A stretch of DNA of 64,000 nt from Ilex aquifolium (taxonomy: Eukaryota > Streptophyta > Magnoliopsida > Aquifoliales > Aquifoliaceae). The DNA is taken from the NCBI GenBank assembly GCA_951799425.1, contig OX637394.1, positions 28,990,001-29,054,000 of the forward strand. Reading direction: 5' to 3'. The notes under the pieces were generated by a model. That model saw only the letters and a program-made list of their open reading frames with translations, did not search any database and was not told the origin of the DNA. Positions 55,397 to 64,000 of this stretch are shown one piece after another (the first letter of the stretch is position 1; every line of letters begins with the position of its first letter). The position numbers and the translations under genes were made by a program.

Positions 55397-58300
55397 CTAA
55401 CCTTCATCTTGTCTATATGAGGAGGATGCCTGAGAGTTATAGTCAGATCCATAACCATATGTTGAGGATCCATATTCGTATCCTCGTGTGTCATACCCTG
55501 TTCCATAATCATATGAGGGAATGCCATGCCCAGAACCATAACCATATGAAGACGACGAACCATAATGATGGTGTTCACTTCCACTTCCACTTCCACTTAT
55601 ACTCATAGTAGAAAAACCATCATTAATCATATCAACTCCATGCTTAATAGCACCCATATCATGTGGAGTGATCGGATTTTGAGTACGCTCACGTTGATGA
55701 TCTCGAGTTGATTTTGAGCGTTGTTCATATTGAAACATTCATCGAGAGCCATGATCTTCATCTTGTGTAGCATGTGTAAATCCTTCCTCTACAATGAATA
55801 CAATTCCATGTGGACTTTGGCTCCCCGTACCTCCATCACCACCACCTCCATGTACATGGCTATCACCATCTCCGCTGTCACCATCTCCACTACCACCACC
55901 ACCACTACCACTATCTTCATCATCATCTTCACCACCATCATCATTGCTACCATCACCATTATGATCATCCTCAGTACTACTAGTGACAGTGATAGGTTGC
56001 TTACGTCTTGGTGGACCTCTCATTAGTCTGTCAAACTCTTCATCATCCATTACTTTACTTGATCATTTTCTACTTATTTTGGATCTTGATTTTCGTGGTG
56101 GCACAACACCTTGACTTAGGCCTATTCCTCCATCGTCATCAGAAAAACGATTTGCCCACGTTGCTAGGAAAGTGTTTGGTCTTGTTGGTTGCCCATCATC
56201 ATCAAGTTCATCTAAAAGTGCATCACCAGGATCATCTAACCACTCCGAAATACCTTCATCTTCCTCAAAAACAGTGGTTAAGTCTATAAGTCTGAATTCA
56301 TACCCTATTTTTTCCTTCATAAGGTGTGCTTTAACTTCAACCTCATGTTATATTGTGCAAACACCAGCCTTTCTAACTTTTAATAATTGAGTCGATTCCG
56401 CACTTTAGTATAAATGAGAGCAAATGTGCTCCAGTTTCTCTCACAACCACTAGATGAAGCTGTTTGCGACAATATTCTCATAACAATCTTTCTCAAATTT
56501 GGAGCATCAGTGCCATACATAAACCACCATTCAGCTACATAATAATAAGAAACATATTAAAACCTTAAAGAAAAATATAAATAGAAAATCATGAGAACAA
56601 AATATAAGTGTGTAAATAATCTACTTAATTACCTGGATCACATTTTGTTATTCCTCTAATTGCAGCTTGGTCAGCAAAACAATACATGGCCTCCCGAAAT
56701 ATTTTTACCTAAATATCATGGATATGTTGATGTTATATATTAATTTAGCACATTTGTAAACTGAGATTGAAATACTAAAGTATTACCTCTGCAAGTGCTT
56801 CAACAACCTTGTTTAGATTTGTCTCTAATCTAGACACAACGATCTGAAGCGAACCCAACAAACTTTCTAACACACCAACATCTTCTTCATAATGGTATGT
56901 GGGGTTCAAGTAATAAGCTACACAATATAAATAATGATAACACTTATAAATGATAACATCCAAAATGATAACACTTATCATTAATAAAAATATAAATTGG
57001 TAAACAATAAGTTTACCTGCCATATGAATATGTTGAATGATTTGTTTTTTCCATCGAGCATCAATGATGTCGAGATATTTTTTGCACGATTTAGGAGCCG
57101 CGTCTTTGACAGCTTGTCTAGCTCGTTTTATTGCTTCATATACATATGACATTGTCGCTTTTCTTTCCTCATCTACCATTCTTAGAACTTTTGCAATAGG
57201 TGTATGCATATTCAACACATTTTTTGCGGTCTCCCAAAACTTAGGATTTAGAATTGTCCCTTGAACTCGCTTTCCAACTGGATCCTTTGCTTTCGCAGTC
57301 CTAGACCAATCTTCTGAAGTAAACATCTTTTGCAAACCATTTCTTTGCTCCAAAATACTTTGTAGGGCAATATAATTAGTGGCAAATCTTGTTTGCCCTG
57401 GCCGAATCAATTCCCCCAAACAAAATGTTCTCATTATATCCAATACTCTATTATGATTATAGATAAAATTGGTCACTCTTTTAGCTTGCTCTAGCACATT
57501 TTAAACCGTTTCAATCTTAGAAAAATCATGCAAAATCAAATCCAGAGAGTGGGCAGCACAAGGAGTCCAATATAAGTGTGGTCTTCTTTCCATCAACATT
57601 TCCCCAGCTTTTTTGTACGCACTGCCATTGTCTGTAATAATCTGAACCACATATTTCTCTCCAATCTCCTCAACAACAGCATCCATTAACCCAAAATATA
57701 GTTAGCATCCTTGTCATGGTCAGAACTATCAATTGACTTGTGGAAGACAACTTTTCCATCACAATATATCAAGAAGTTAATAATAGATAATCTTGTGGTG
57801 GATGTCCATCCATCACACATGATTATCACTCCATAAATCTCCCACTTCTTTTTGAACTGGTCAATGTACTCTTTAAGCTCATTTATCTCATTATCTAGTA
57901 ATGGCCCGCCAATCTCATATGGGGTTGGCCCTTTCACACCCACTCCAGCTAAAGCAATTTCATCAATCATCAATTGGTAAAAATGACCTTGAACTTTGCT
58001 TGGTGGAATATTTTCATAAATGAAATACTTTGCAATAGCATGTTTTGCCGACTTTGCCCACTTTTTGGGATTCCACATACGAGTTAGCTTGGCTTGCTTC
58101 ACTTCCCTATTCCGATACATTGAAGGATCCATATCTTCTATCGTGAGATCTTTTTCTTTGCCCATCAACTTTTGTGATTTTCTTGAGAATTTATCCCAAG
58201 ATTCCTTCACACTATGTGAGCGCATCAAACCCCTAGATGTACCACCTTTTTGGATAGATGGTCTAGAACTTCCTCCTCTAAAGCCCTGCTTGACCATATG

Positions 58301-58738
58301 TATATCACGAATAGATTGTTGTTTTGCATACTCAATATCAGCTTTATATTCTATATCCATATCATTATTTGAATTCTCATCGGAAGAATAAATTTTGATA
58401 CCACTCCTCTGCCTCGATCCACCAATTAAATTGTCTCATTTTTCTCTGCTCATCAGTCACTTCTGTATTTTCAGTCTTATTGCGATTCAAGTAATCCCTC
58501 ATAGCTCTTGCAATTTCAATAGGACACTTATCACATTGTTCCACATTATTATAACCGCCTGCCAAGTGTTGCTTTAACCGTGACACACCGCCACCCATCA
58601 TTTTTTTATGGCAAAAATTACACATTACATGTTGTCGATTATCCCCAATTCGTTCGCCGTAATTTCATCCAATATCACGTTCTTTTTTCTTTTTCTGCGA
58701 TGATTCAGTAACCACATTCTTTCCCTTTGATGTCATAT
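55397..58738 (-). pseudogene. hAT transposase (BED finger, DUF659, C-terminal dimerisation), decayed
   Basis: ATG at 58738-58736 (MTSKGKNVVTESSQKKKKER), then the BED finger CNFCHKKMMGGGVSRLKQHL. The Trp before it is TGA at 58665. The next blocks are MWNPKKWAKSAKHAIAKYF and the DUF659 core (VIIMCDGWTSTTRLSIINFL, VVQIITDNGSAYKKAG, LYWTPCAAHSLDLIL). After an intron near 57016-56918 comes YLNPTYHYEEDVG, then the dimerisation region AEWWFMYGTDAPNLRKIVMR with SGCERNWSTFALIYTKVRNR. The C-terminal tail is acidic and Gly/Tyr/Ser-rich. Frameshifts lie near 58385 and 57690; stops lie near 57501, 56390, 56063 and 55739, several as TGA. No functional transposase can be made from this copy. Confidence 0.9.
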
Positions 58739-58924
58739 CTACAATAAATATCATTACATTATCAAATACATTATATTGATTCTACAAATTAAATATGACA
58801 TGTATAACACTTTTAATTAAAATATAATAATATAAAAGAATATTTACAAAAACGAAAAAAAATAATAAAGGGTATCAAATTAAATTAATGGTACTTATGT
58901 ATACTTAAAAGTAAAAAGTTATAA

Positions 58925-59240
58925 TGCAGTGGGGTATTAAATGTAATTGTAGTGGGGTGGTAAATGTAATTACAGTGAGATATTAAATGTAATTGCAGTG
59001 GGTATTAACTATTAAATGTCATTGTAGTGAGGTATTAAATGTAATTACAGTGGGTATCAATTGTAATTACAGTGGGTATTAACTATTAAATGTAATTGCA
59101 GTGGGGTAGTAAATGTAATTACAGTGGATATTAAATGTAATTACAGTGGGGTATTAACTATTAAATGTAATTACAGTAGGGTATTGAATGTAATTGCAGT
59201 AGGTATTAAATATAATTATGGTGGGTATTAAATATAATTA
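58925..59240. repeat. Tandem repeats gtaattgcagtggggtattaaat in the hAT 5' region
   Basis: About a dozen degenerate 22-25 bp units varying at gc/ac and gggg/ggt. Upstream of the transposase start. Confidence 0.85.
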
Positions 59241-59395
59241 TTCATACTTATAACCAAAAAAAAAAAGAAAAATATATAAGGCAGAAGATAGTAGACCCAC
59301 CGTGAACGACCTAGACACACGAATGACTCAGACAAAACACAGAGAGGCAAGAGGCAAGGCGATACAGAGGTGGAGGCGATGCCGATTCCGATACC

Positions 59396-59398
<3 letters not shown>

Positions 59399-59460
<62 letters not shown>

Positions 59461-59462
59461 AG
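59399..59462. repeat. (GA)n microsatellite
   Basis: Nearly pure ga dinucleotides with two aa interruptions; ORFs of Arg-Glu or Leu-Ser repeats here are artefacts. Confidence 0.95.
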
Positions 59463-59599
59463 AAGAAGAACATACCTCGTGGTCGCAGCTCGCAGCGATG
59501 AAGATAGGAGGATCAGCGTGGAAAATTCGAGCCCTAGATCTGCGTGGAAGACCCGAAAATGGTTGGATCTGCTCAAATCTGGACTCAAGGTAAGTTACT

Positions 59600-59920
59600 T
59601 AAGTCTTCTCCTTCAATTTCTTTGTCTCTTCGATTTCCTGTGGTGCCTTTCTCTCTCTCTTCTCTCTGTTTTTTTTTTTGCTTGAAAGACCTGGACCTGG
59701 ACACTGTCTCTTCGATTTCTTGGGGTGCCTTTCTCTCTCTCTTCTATCTGTTTTTTTTTTTTTGCTTGGAAGACCTGGACCATGTGATTTCTGTGCTTTT
59801 TCTCTGTGAATTCTGACTGACTTGTGGAAGGAATCTGCTTTTTGAGCCTCATGTGATTTCTGTGTTTTTTCTCTGTGAATTTTGACTGACTTGTGGAAGA
59901 AATCTGCTTTCTAGTCTCTC
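59600..59920. repeat. Two local tandem duplications in the hAT 5' end
   Basis: gtctcttcgatttcYtg, then ggtgcctttctctctctctt and onward to gacctgga is present twice (about 59620-59700 and 59705-59780). catgtgatttctgtg onward to gacttgtggaag is present twice (about 59780-59840 and 59850-59910). Confidence 0.85.
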
Positions 59921-60334
59921 TGGTTTTTTCTTTTGGCCTGGAGTGAACCGAATCTGTGCTGTTTCGACCGAAACGGTACTGTTTCGACCGAAACGGTCCG
60001 ACACAGTGCCATTTCGACTGAAACATTGGAATTTTAGAATAAATCCTATGTTTCGTATTGGTGTGTTGAAATTTTGAAACGTTTCGGACGTTTCAGACGT
60101 TTCGACACGAGATTTCGTTCCTTGTCTAGGACATAAATTGTAGCACGCAAAATAGATTTGCAGCTTCGACGTCGAGTCTATTGGCACAAGATTCATAATC
60201 ACAACATAAAAAAGAAACAATCCCTAATAAACTAATCCAATGCAGATTAGAATCCCATGTGACAAGTAGATCCTAAGAACTTTGTATTCTAATAATAACA
60301 ACTAACTACTCATAATAATAAGATAAATAAATAA

Positions 60335-60565
60335 TTAGATAGCTAGGGTTGGTTTGATTTCCAACATTGCATACATCGAGTGGACGAAGCATACAATCGA
60401 GATGTTTGTCAGGATGACGATGAAGAAGGGCGGAGAGCTAGCAGAATCAGGTGTGATCGACGGTGAAACGAAGGGAGCCACGCCAGACATATCTGGCACA
60501 ATGAAGTACCTAAGCATGGGGGCCACCATACCAATCGCTAGAGGCAGTGAGTTCCTAGAGAACAT
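60335..60565 (-). CDS. Unidentified 76-codon ORF with hydrophobic segments, minus strand
   Basis: Begins MFSRNSLPLAIGMVAPMLRY and has FFIVILTNISIVCFVHSMYA near its end, i.e. one or two possible membrane spans. The opposite strand is also open (60354-60662), which weakens the case. No family recognised. It could be the 3' end of a captured gene or chance. Confidence 0.2.
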   Translation of the reverse strand: MFSRNSLPLAIGMVAPMLRYFIVPDMSGVAPFVSPSITPDSASSPPFFIVILTNISIVCFVHSMYAMLEIKPTLAI

Positions 60566-60794
60566 GCATCTCTCCTTAGTTTTTGTCCTATCTGTTCTAT
60601 ACTATTCTCGGGAAAGAAAGAAAAAAATCCAAGCAAAATGGTGGAGGAAAAACTTCAGTTAAAGTGTTGAGTTATTAATGTTGAAGAGGGCAAGAAGCTT
60701 TTAAGGTGGATTAACCAAACGGCGACCAGAAGAGCAAGTGACACCGTCCCAACGTTTGATCAGTTGCATGACATGACTTATTCAATGAGTATTA

Positions 60795-61186
60795 GATAAC
60801 ATTAAAGGCATAGTATAGATATAGATATAGATAGATATATATTAGTATTATTTATATTATAAATTGGATGTACATTGAATAATTATTTTTTGAAGTATAG
60901 ATAGATGTATAGATATAGATATTCATATAGATTATTTATGTGGAAAGAAAAGTATATGAGGGTTATTTGGATATTTAATTGGTATTGGGTAATTAAATAC
61001 AAAATGATATAGTTGTCTTTAATCATTTTTATTGGGGTATAAAGTATATGAAGGGTTATTTGGATATTTAATTGGTATTGAGTAATTAAATGCATAATGA
61101 CATAGTTGTCTTTAATTATTTTTATAGGGGTATTATGGTCAAACAAGTTTTTTACTTTTGTTGATATTTTATAGTAGTATAGATTT
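60795..61186 (-). repeat. Helitron-like or MITE fragment with a 91-bp tandem duplication
   Basis: Two copies of about 91 bp starting agtatatgaRggttatttgg (60951 and 61042). Read on the minus strand the right edge is tctatactactataaaatat, resembling the TC-starting 5' end of plant Helitrons. Left edge undefined. Confidence 0.4.
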
Positions 61187-61336
61187 TTGTTAATTTCTAG
61201 GCATTTGGATACTCAGTAGTGTTATCGTCAGCTGCCATCTGATGTTATTGCTCTTTAGTCTTTACATTTTTCTCCTGGGCTGTGATAAATTTCCTTTATT
61301 TTTGCATCCACTTACAACAATTTCCCCTTTGTCCAG

Positions 61337-61406
61337 AACCAGATGTTTGAAGGTGCTGTTTTCTTGGACTGTGCAACTGATTTGGGTTATGGGCGTCATG
61401 TGCCTG
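61337..61406 (+). CDS. Omp85-like gene, visible exon 6
   Basis: Acceptor cctttgtccag, donor g|gttagt. It is 70 bp, in phase with exon 5 (NQMFEGAVFLDCATDLGYGR, then HVP and a split Gly). In relatives this strand follows GRSxLVxxSELxLPL directly, so the exon belongs to the same gene although it is 22 kb away. The next exon is not visible before 64000. Confidence 0.75.
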
Positions 61407-61526
61407 GTTAGTCTTGTGTTCCTCATTTGGATCAATAATATGCATTTGTCGAAGGAATTTTGTTTGTGACTGTTTTGTGCTAGACTACTTTCAGAACATA
61501 TACGATTTAAGGCCCAAGGCCTTAAT

Positions 61527-62250
61527 ATTATTTTTTTGGAAGATTACAACCTAAAGAGGGGGAACATAGTGAGCCTTACCCTAAAGAACTAGTACAATCA
61601 CTAATAGGAGAAGTAAAAAGAAACAATGCAATGCAATGCATGAATTACATCAAAATTTAAATTGAAAATTTGGGGAGCCAGACATATCCCTATTAACCAA
61701 AGGAGCTATGAAATCCGGAGGCACCAAGTGAAATCAGAAAGAGCCATTCCAAAATTTGCAAGAGGATCAACCACTTGATTTGCTCCCCTATAGATATGAG
61801 AGAACTATATATGCATGCTTTGTATTTTCCCACAACACACTTGCCACTTGGGTTTTAAATCCCATGGGTTTAGCAGCTTGTTAGATGAAAACCTTGCAAA
61901 ACAATTAGCGAATTGCACTCCACCCAAAGTCTATGCCATCCAAGGGACCAAGCAATGTCAATACCTTTAATGACTCTGCCATGAGCTCTGCCTAGTATGC
62001 TGAATGGATACCCAGCAGAAGACTAAAAGGGCCTTCAACAAACCCTATGTAAGTGCGATAAACACCACCACTAGCAACAACACATGGGTAGCCCCTAGCA
62101 GCCCCATATGTGTTAAGCTTTTTAACCAATTTTAGGGGTGGTAAATGCCATAGAACCTCCCGAGTGACTGGAGCCTTACGCGGCCTGCCCCTAATGAAAG
62201 GGATCTTCGAGAAAGCTCTTCGACCAATTCTGTAGAATTTAAGCATATGG
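61527..62250 (-). pseudogene. LINE RNase H relic, minus strand
   Basis: The minus-strand frame 62246-61992 reads PLKLVKKLNTYGAARGYPCV, ASGGVYRTYIGFVEGPFSLL, LGIHSAY. After a stop/frameshift come AELMA, GIDIAWSLGWHRLWVECNS and VLQGFHL in other frames. This is the plant L1-type RNase H-like domain (KLNTDGAxRGNPG...; the Asp of NTDG is Tyr here). It ends at a T-run at 61530, consistent with the A-tail of a 5'-truncated LINE. It lies in the intron after exon 6. Confidence 0.8.
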
Positions 62251-62529
62251 CAATGTTATTTCCACCCAGGAATTTTTTCTCATTTTTTTTCTCGCCTGAG
62301 TACTTGTTGCCGCAGAGCTTGCATTGGACATTTGATCTATCTAATTTTGTGGTAAACTGCCAACAATGGTCTGTTGCTTTTCTACTCCGTTGATTTGGCT
62401 ATCTTATTAGTTTAGTTGCTATCTTGAATTGGTTGGGAGACACAGAGGGGCTGTTCAAAAATATATGTTAAAAACATGGTATCCAGAGTCTTGATTCTGC
62501 CAGTCGTGGGTGTGGGAAGAGGTGTCCTT
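62251..62529. other. Unassigned sequence
   Basis: AT-rich; no gene or repeat recognised. Confidence 0.5.
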
Positions 62530-62760
62530 TAGGTACATGTATGGTTCAAAGTCGCGGTATCGGCGATCGACTCGGAGGGTGTTGATCATGGTTCCGAGTC
62601 GTATCTGTCTCAGCAGTTGCCAATCCGATAACGATACACGTTACACCAATATAACGAGATTCAATTGAATCGGTCCTGACTCGGTTACAACTTAGTGGTA
62701 TCAGCCCAACTCGGAGCTAAATTGGTTGGACTCGGTCGAGTCGAACCGAGTCAGACCACT
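62530..62760. repeat. GACTCG-rich repeat, copy 2
   Basis: tggttcaaagtcgcggtatc, then many ctcggt/gagtcg motifs; related to 39480-39780 in reverse. Likely a MITE relic. Confidence 0.4.
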
Positions 62761-63248
62761 ATGGTGCAACCAGATTTGAAAAATCTGGGCAGCAAAAACT
62801 CAAAAAAAAAAAAAAAAAAGAGAAAGGAAGAAGAAAATAGACAGACTCACAGTGAGTTGGCTCCAATTCGGCTGATTTGCACAGAATAGTCCACCAATAT
62901 TGGGGAAATTCCAAAAAAAAAAGGAAGAGATGAAGTATAAGAAGACCCACAAAATCGAAGAATCACCTTGACTAGAGATCCTCTTCTTCTTCTTCTTTCA
63001 GTGGAGACCCATCGCAAATCGTCAATCGTCAATCGTCAATCGCATCGTCTGAGACTCCACTGGTCGAAAAATCATCAATTGCATAGTTGTAGTTCGCCAA
63101 TCTCTCACTGTTCGCCTCTCGCTCACTATTCGCTTTGACAGAGCTCTCTTCTTTCTCTCTCTCTCGTGACTGAGAGCTCTCTTCTTTCTCCCCCTCTCTC
63201 TGGTGACTGAGAGCCAAGTATGGAAAAACACAGTCACAGACCCACACC
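62761..63248. other. Low-complexity sequence before the LTR
   Basis: A-run (62803-62819), three tandem tcgtcaa units (63016-63036), and CT-rich repeats of ctctcttctttctc (63140-63200). ORFs here are compositional. Confidence 0.5.
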
Positions 63249-64000
63249 TGTAAAACCCGAGGTAATTTAAACTTTTGAGAAAAAATGGCAAAACGGTAAA
63301 TTGCCATTACGGTACAGGTTGTAAACCTGAATTTTTCTAGAACTCGGATGACGAAACGGACCTCACCGTTGGATTCGTCTAGCGAAATCTAGTTACCCTG
63401 TCAAATTTCATTAAATTCCGAGTTAGTCGGATTTTTCGCGTTTTACGAGACGAACGGGCCTCGGGTGACCCCGTACACGAAATTTTTATAAAATTTTAAA
63501 GTTTGGGGAAATATTAGAGGCAAGTAAAAATAAAAATATTTTGAACTCGAACCGGAGCGAAATTTAATCGTTTCGGGATTAAAACGAACCCGGAAGAAAA
63601 AGGGACGTGTGGCCAATTGTGGACCAAGTATTCTAAAATATAAATAGGGGGAAAAATTAGATTTTTCCCATGGTTCAGCCGCTTGCACAGCCGATAGAAA
63701 AGAGGAGAGGGAGAGAGCTTGAAATCTTCACTTCTCTCTACGATCTAGAAGGCTACGAAGCTCGGATCCATTCGGGCCAAGAAGTAAAGTCGGTCTCCTC
63801 GTCGAAGGCTACGACCACGTACCAAAAACGAAGGTTTTCACCGAAGGAAAAAGGGGCGGGATTTTGAGAGCTTAAGATTGGGCTCGGGTTTGAGTTCTAA
63901 GAGCTTCTCCACGTCGTTCCTCACGCTTCAAGAGGTAGAATTCCTTCCTACTTGGGATTATTTTACAACTTAGGTTGTTATATGTAATGTGAATGTAGTA
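63249..64000 (+). repeat. Start of a Tekay-like gypsy LTR, running off the window
   Basis: TGTAAAACCCGAGGTAATTT resembles the TGTAACACCCCG start of the LTR at 50307. tataaataggggg at 63640-63652 is a TATA box at a typical U3/R position, followed by a purine-rich leader. The right end and body are beyond 64000. Confidence 0.65.

Larger units (their letters stand above)
54844..60124 (-). mobile_element. hAT DNA transposon (5281 bp), terminal repeats and 8-bp duplication intact
   Basis: Left end CAAGGATCGAAATTTCGTTT; right end reverse-complemented CAAGGAACGAAATCTCGTGT (about 20 of 23 positions agree). The duplication tctaggac occurs at 54836-54843 and 60125-60132. The transposase is on the minus strand and decayed. 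Subterminal regions are rich in GTTTCGACCGAAACGGT-type motifs, the usual place for hAT transposase binding sites. It lies in intron 5 of the Omp85-like gene. Confidence 0.95.
22620..61406 (+). other. Host gene span: Omp85-superfamily chloroplast outer-envelope protein, six exons visible
   Basis: Six GT-AG exons joined in phase give about 214 residues of a C-terminal Omp85 beta-barrel. The family builds outer-membrane barrels: BamA in bacteria, TOC75 and OEP80 in the plastid outer envelope. The segment with VRGYGEGAVGSGRS is the loop-6 motif of the superfamily. The wording (RVAVGLDLSEPKSSNW, GRSISRDLHGLPVTC, LxFNRFKFVASKG, CATDLGYGRHVPG) fits plant OEP80/OEP39 proteins better than TOC75. Upstream exons (POTRA domains, if any) and the last strands are outside the window. 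The introns hold nested retrotransposons. Donors and acceptors look intact, so the gene may still be spliced, but expression is not shown. Confidence 0.8.

Noticed and set aside
55721-56026. Thr/Ile-rich + strand ORF
   Set aside because: Antisense of the low-complexity acidic tail of the hAT transposase.
59302-59685. 127-codon ORF with Arg-Glu repeats and its Leu-Ser antisense
   Set aside because: Generated by the (GA)n microsatellite.

Overview
This is a nuclear window from a flowering plant, probably a eudicot. The sequence is AT-rich and intron-rich, and it is filled with nested plant retrotransposons: Ty3/gypsy of the Athila, Tat/Retand-like and Tekay-like lineages, Ty1/copia, a LINE remnant, a hAT DNA transposon and a hAT MITE. 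No rRNA, tRNA, CRISPR or prokaryotic gene structure was seen. The species cannot be named from the sequence.

Host gene. The only cellular gene I can support runs on the + strand and is cut into small exons by the transposons (22620-22778, 22902-22972, 23051-23129, 23247-23362, 38948-39095, 61337-61406). The joined reading frame is open and phase-consistent. It encodes the C-terminal beta-barrel of an Omp85-superfamily chloroplast outer-envelope protein (OEP80/OEP39-like), including the VRGY-EGAVGSGRS loop-6 signature. Intron 4 holds a 15 kb retrotransposon. Intron 5 is about 22 kb of copia, gypsy and hAT debris. A third large block (1-22286) lies just upstream of the first visible exon. Start and stop of the gene lie outside the window.

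Block 1 (1-22286). This is the 3' part of a Tat/Retand-like gypsy element (element A): integrase, a 55-bp hairpin repeat array, two antisense spliced genes and a 3' LTR. A nearly intact 13.9 kb Athila element (3448-17382, TSD caggg) has inserted into the first exon of one antisense gene. The Athila LTRs differ by one 42-bp repeat unit and about two substitutions, so it is very young. Its gag-pol has one frameshift in integrase. Where an env-like gene is often found it carries a duplicated two-gene cassette: a tiny transmembrane ORF followed by a CX2CX4HX6C ORF, twice.

Block 2 (23743-38899). This is a complete member of the same family as element A (element B, TSD cttcc): LTR, gag, protease, RT, two RNase H domains (gypsy type plus archaeal type), integrase, hairpin array, two antisense spliced genes with Transposase_28-like domains, LTR. 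A 1.9 kb solo LTR (28341-30236, TSD cctct) is inserted in the second RNase H.

Block 3 (39096-61336). These are older fragments. They comprise a + strand copia RNase H with a 351-bp hAT MITE inside, two minus-strand copia remnants, an Athila integrase scrap, a gypsy 3' end, an Athila-type solo LTR (48261-49842, TSD ggtgg) and a collapsed Tekay-like gypsy (50307-53768). A full-length but decayed hAT transposon follows (54844-60124, 8-bp TSD tctaggac), with a BED/DUF659/dimerisation transposase on the minus strand. After the last visible exon come a LINE RNase H relic (minus strand), a GACTCG-rich repeat and the start of another Tekay-like LTR at 63249.
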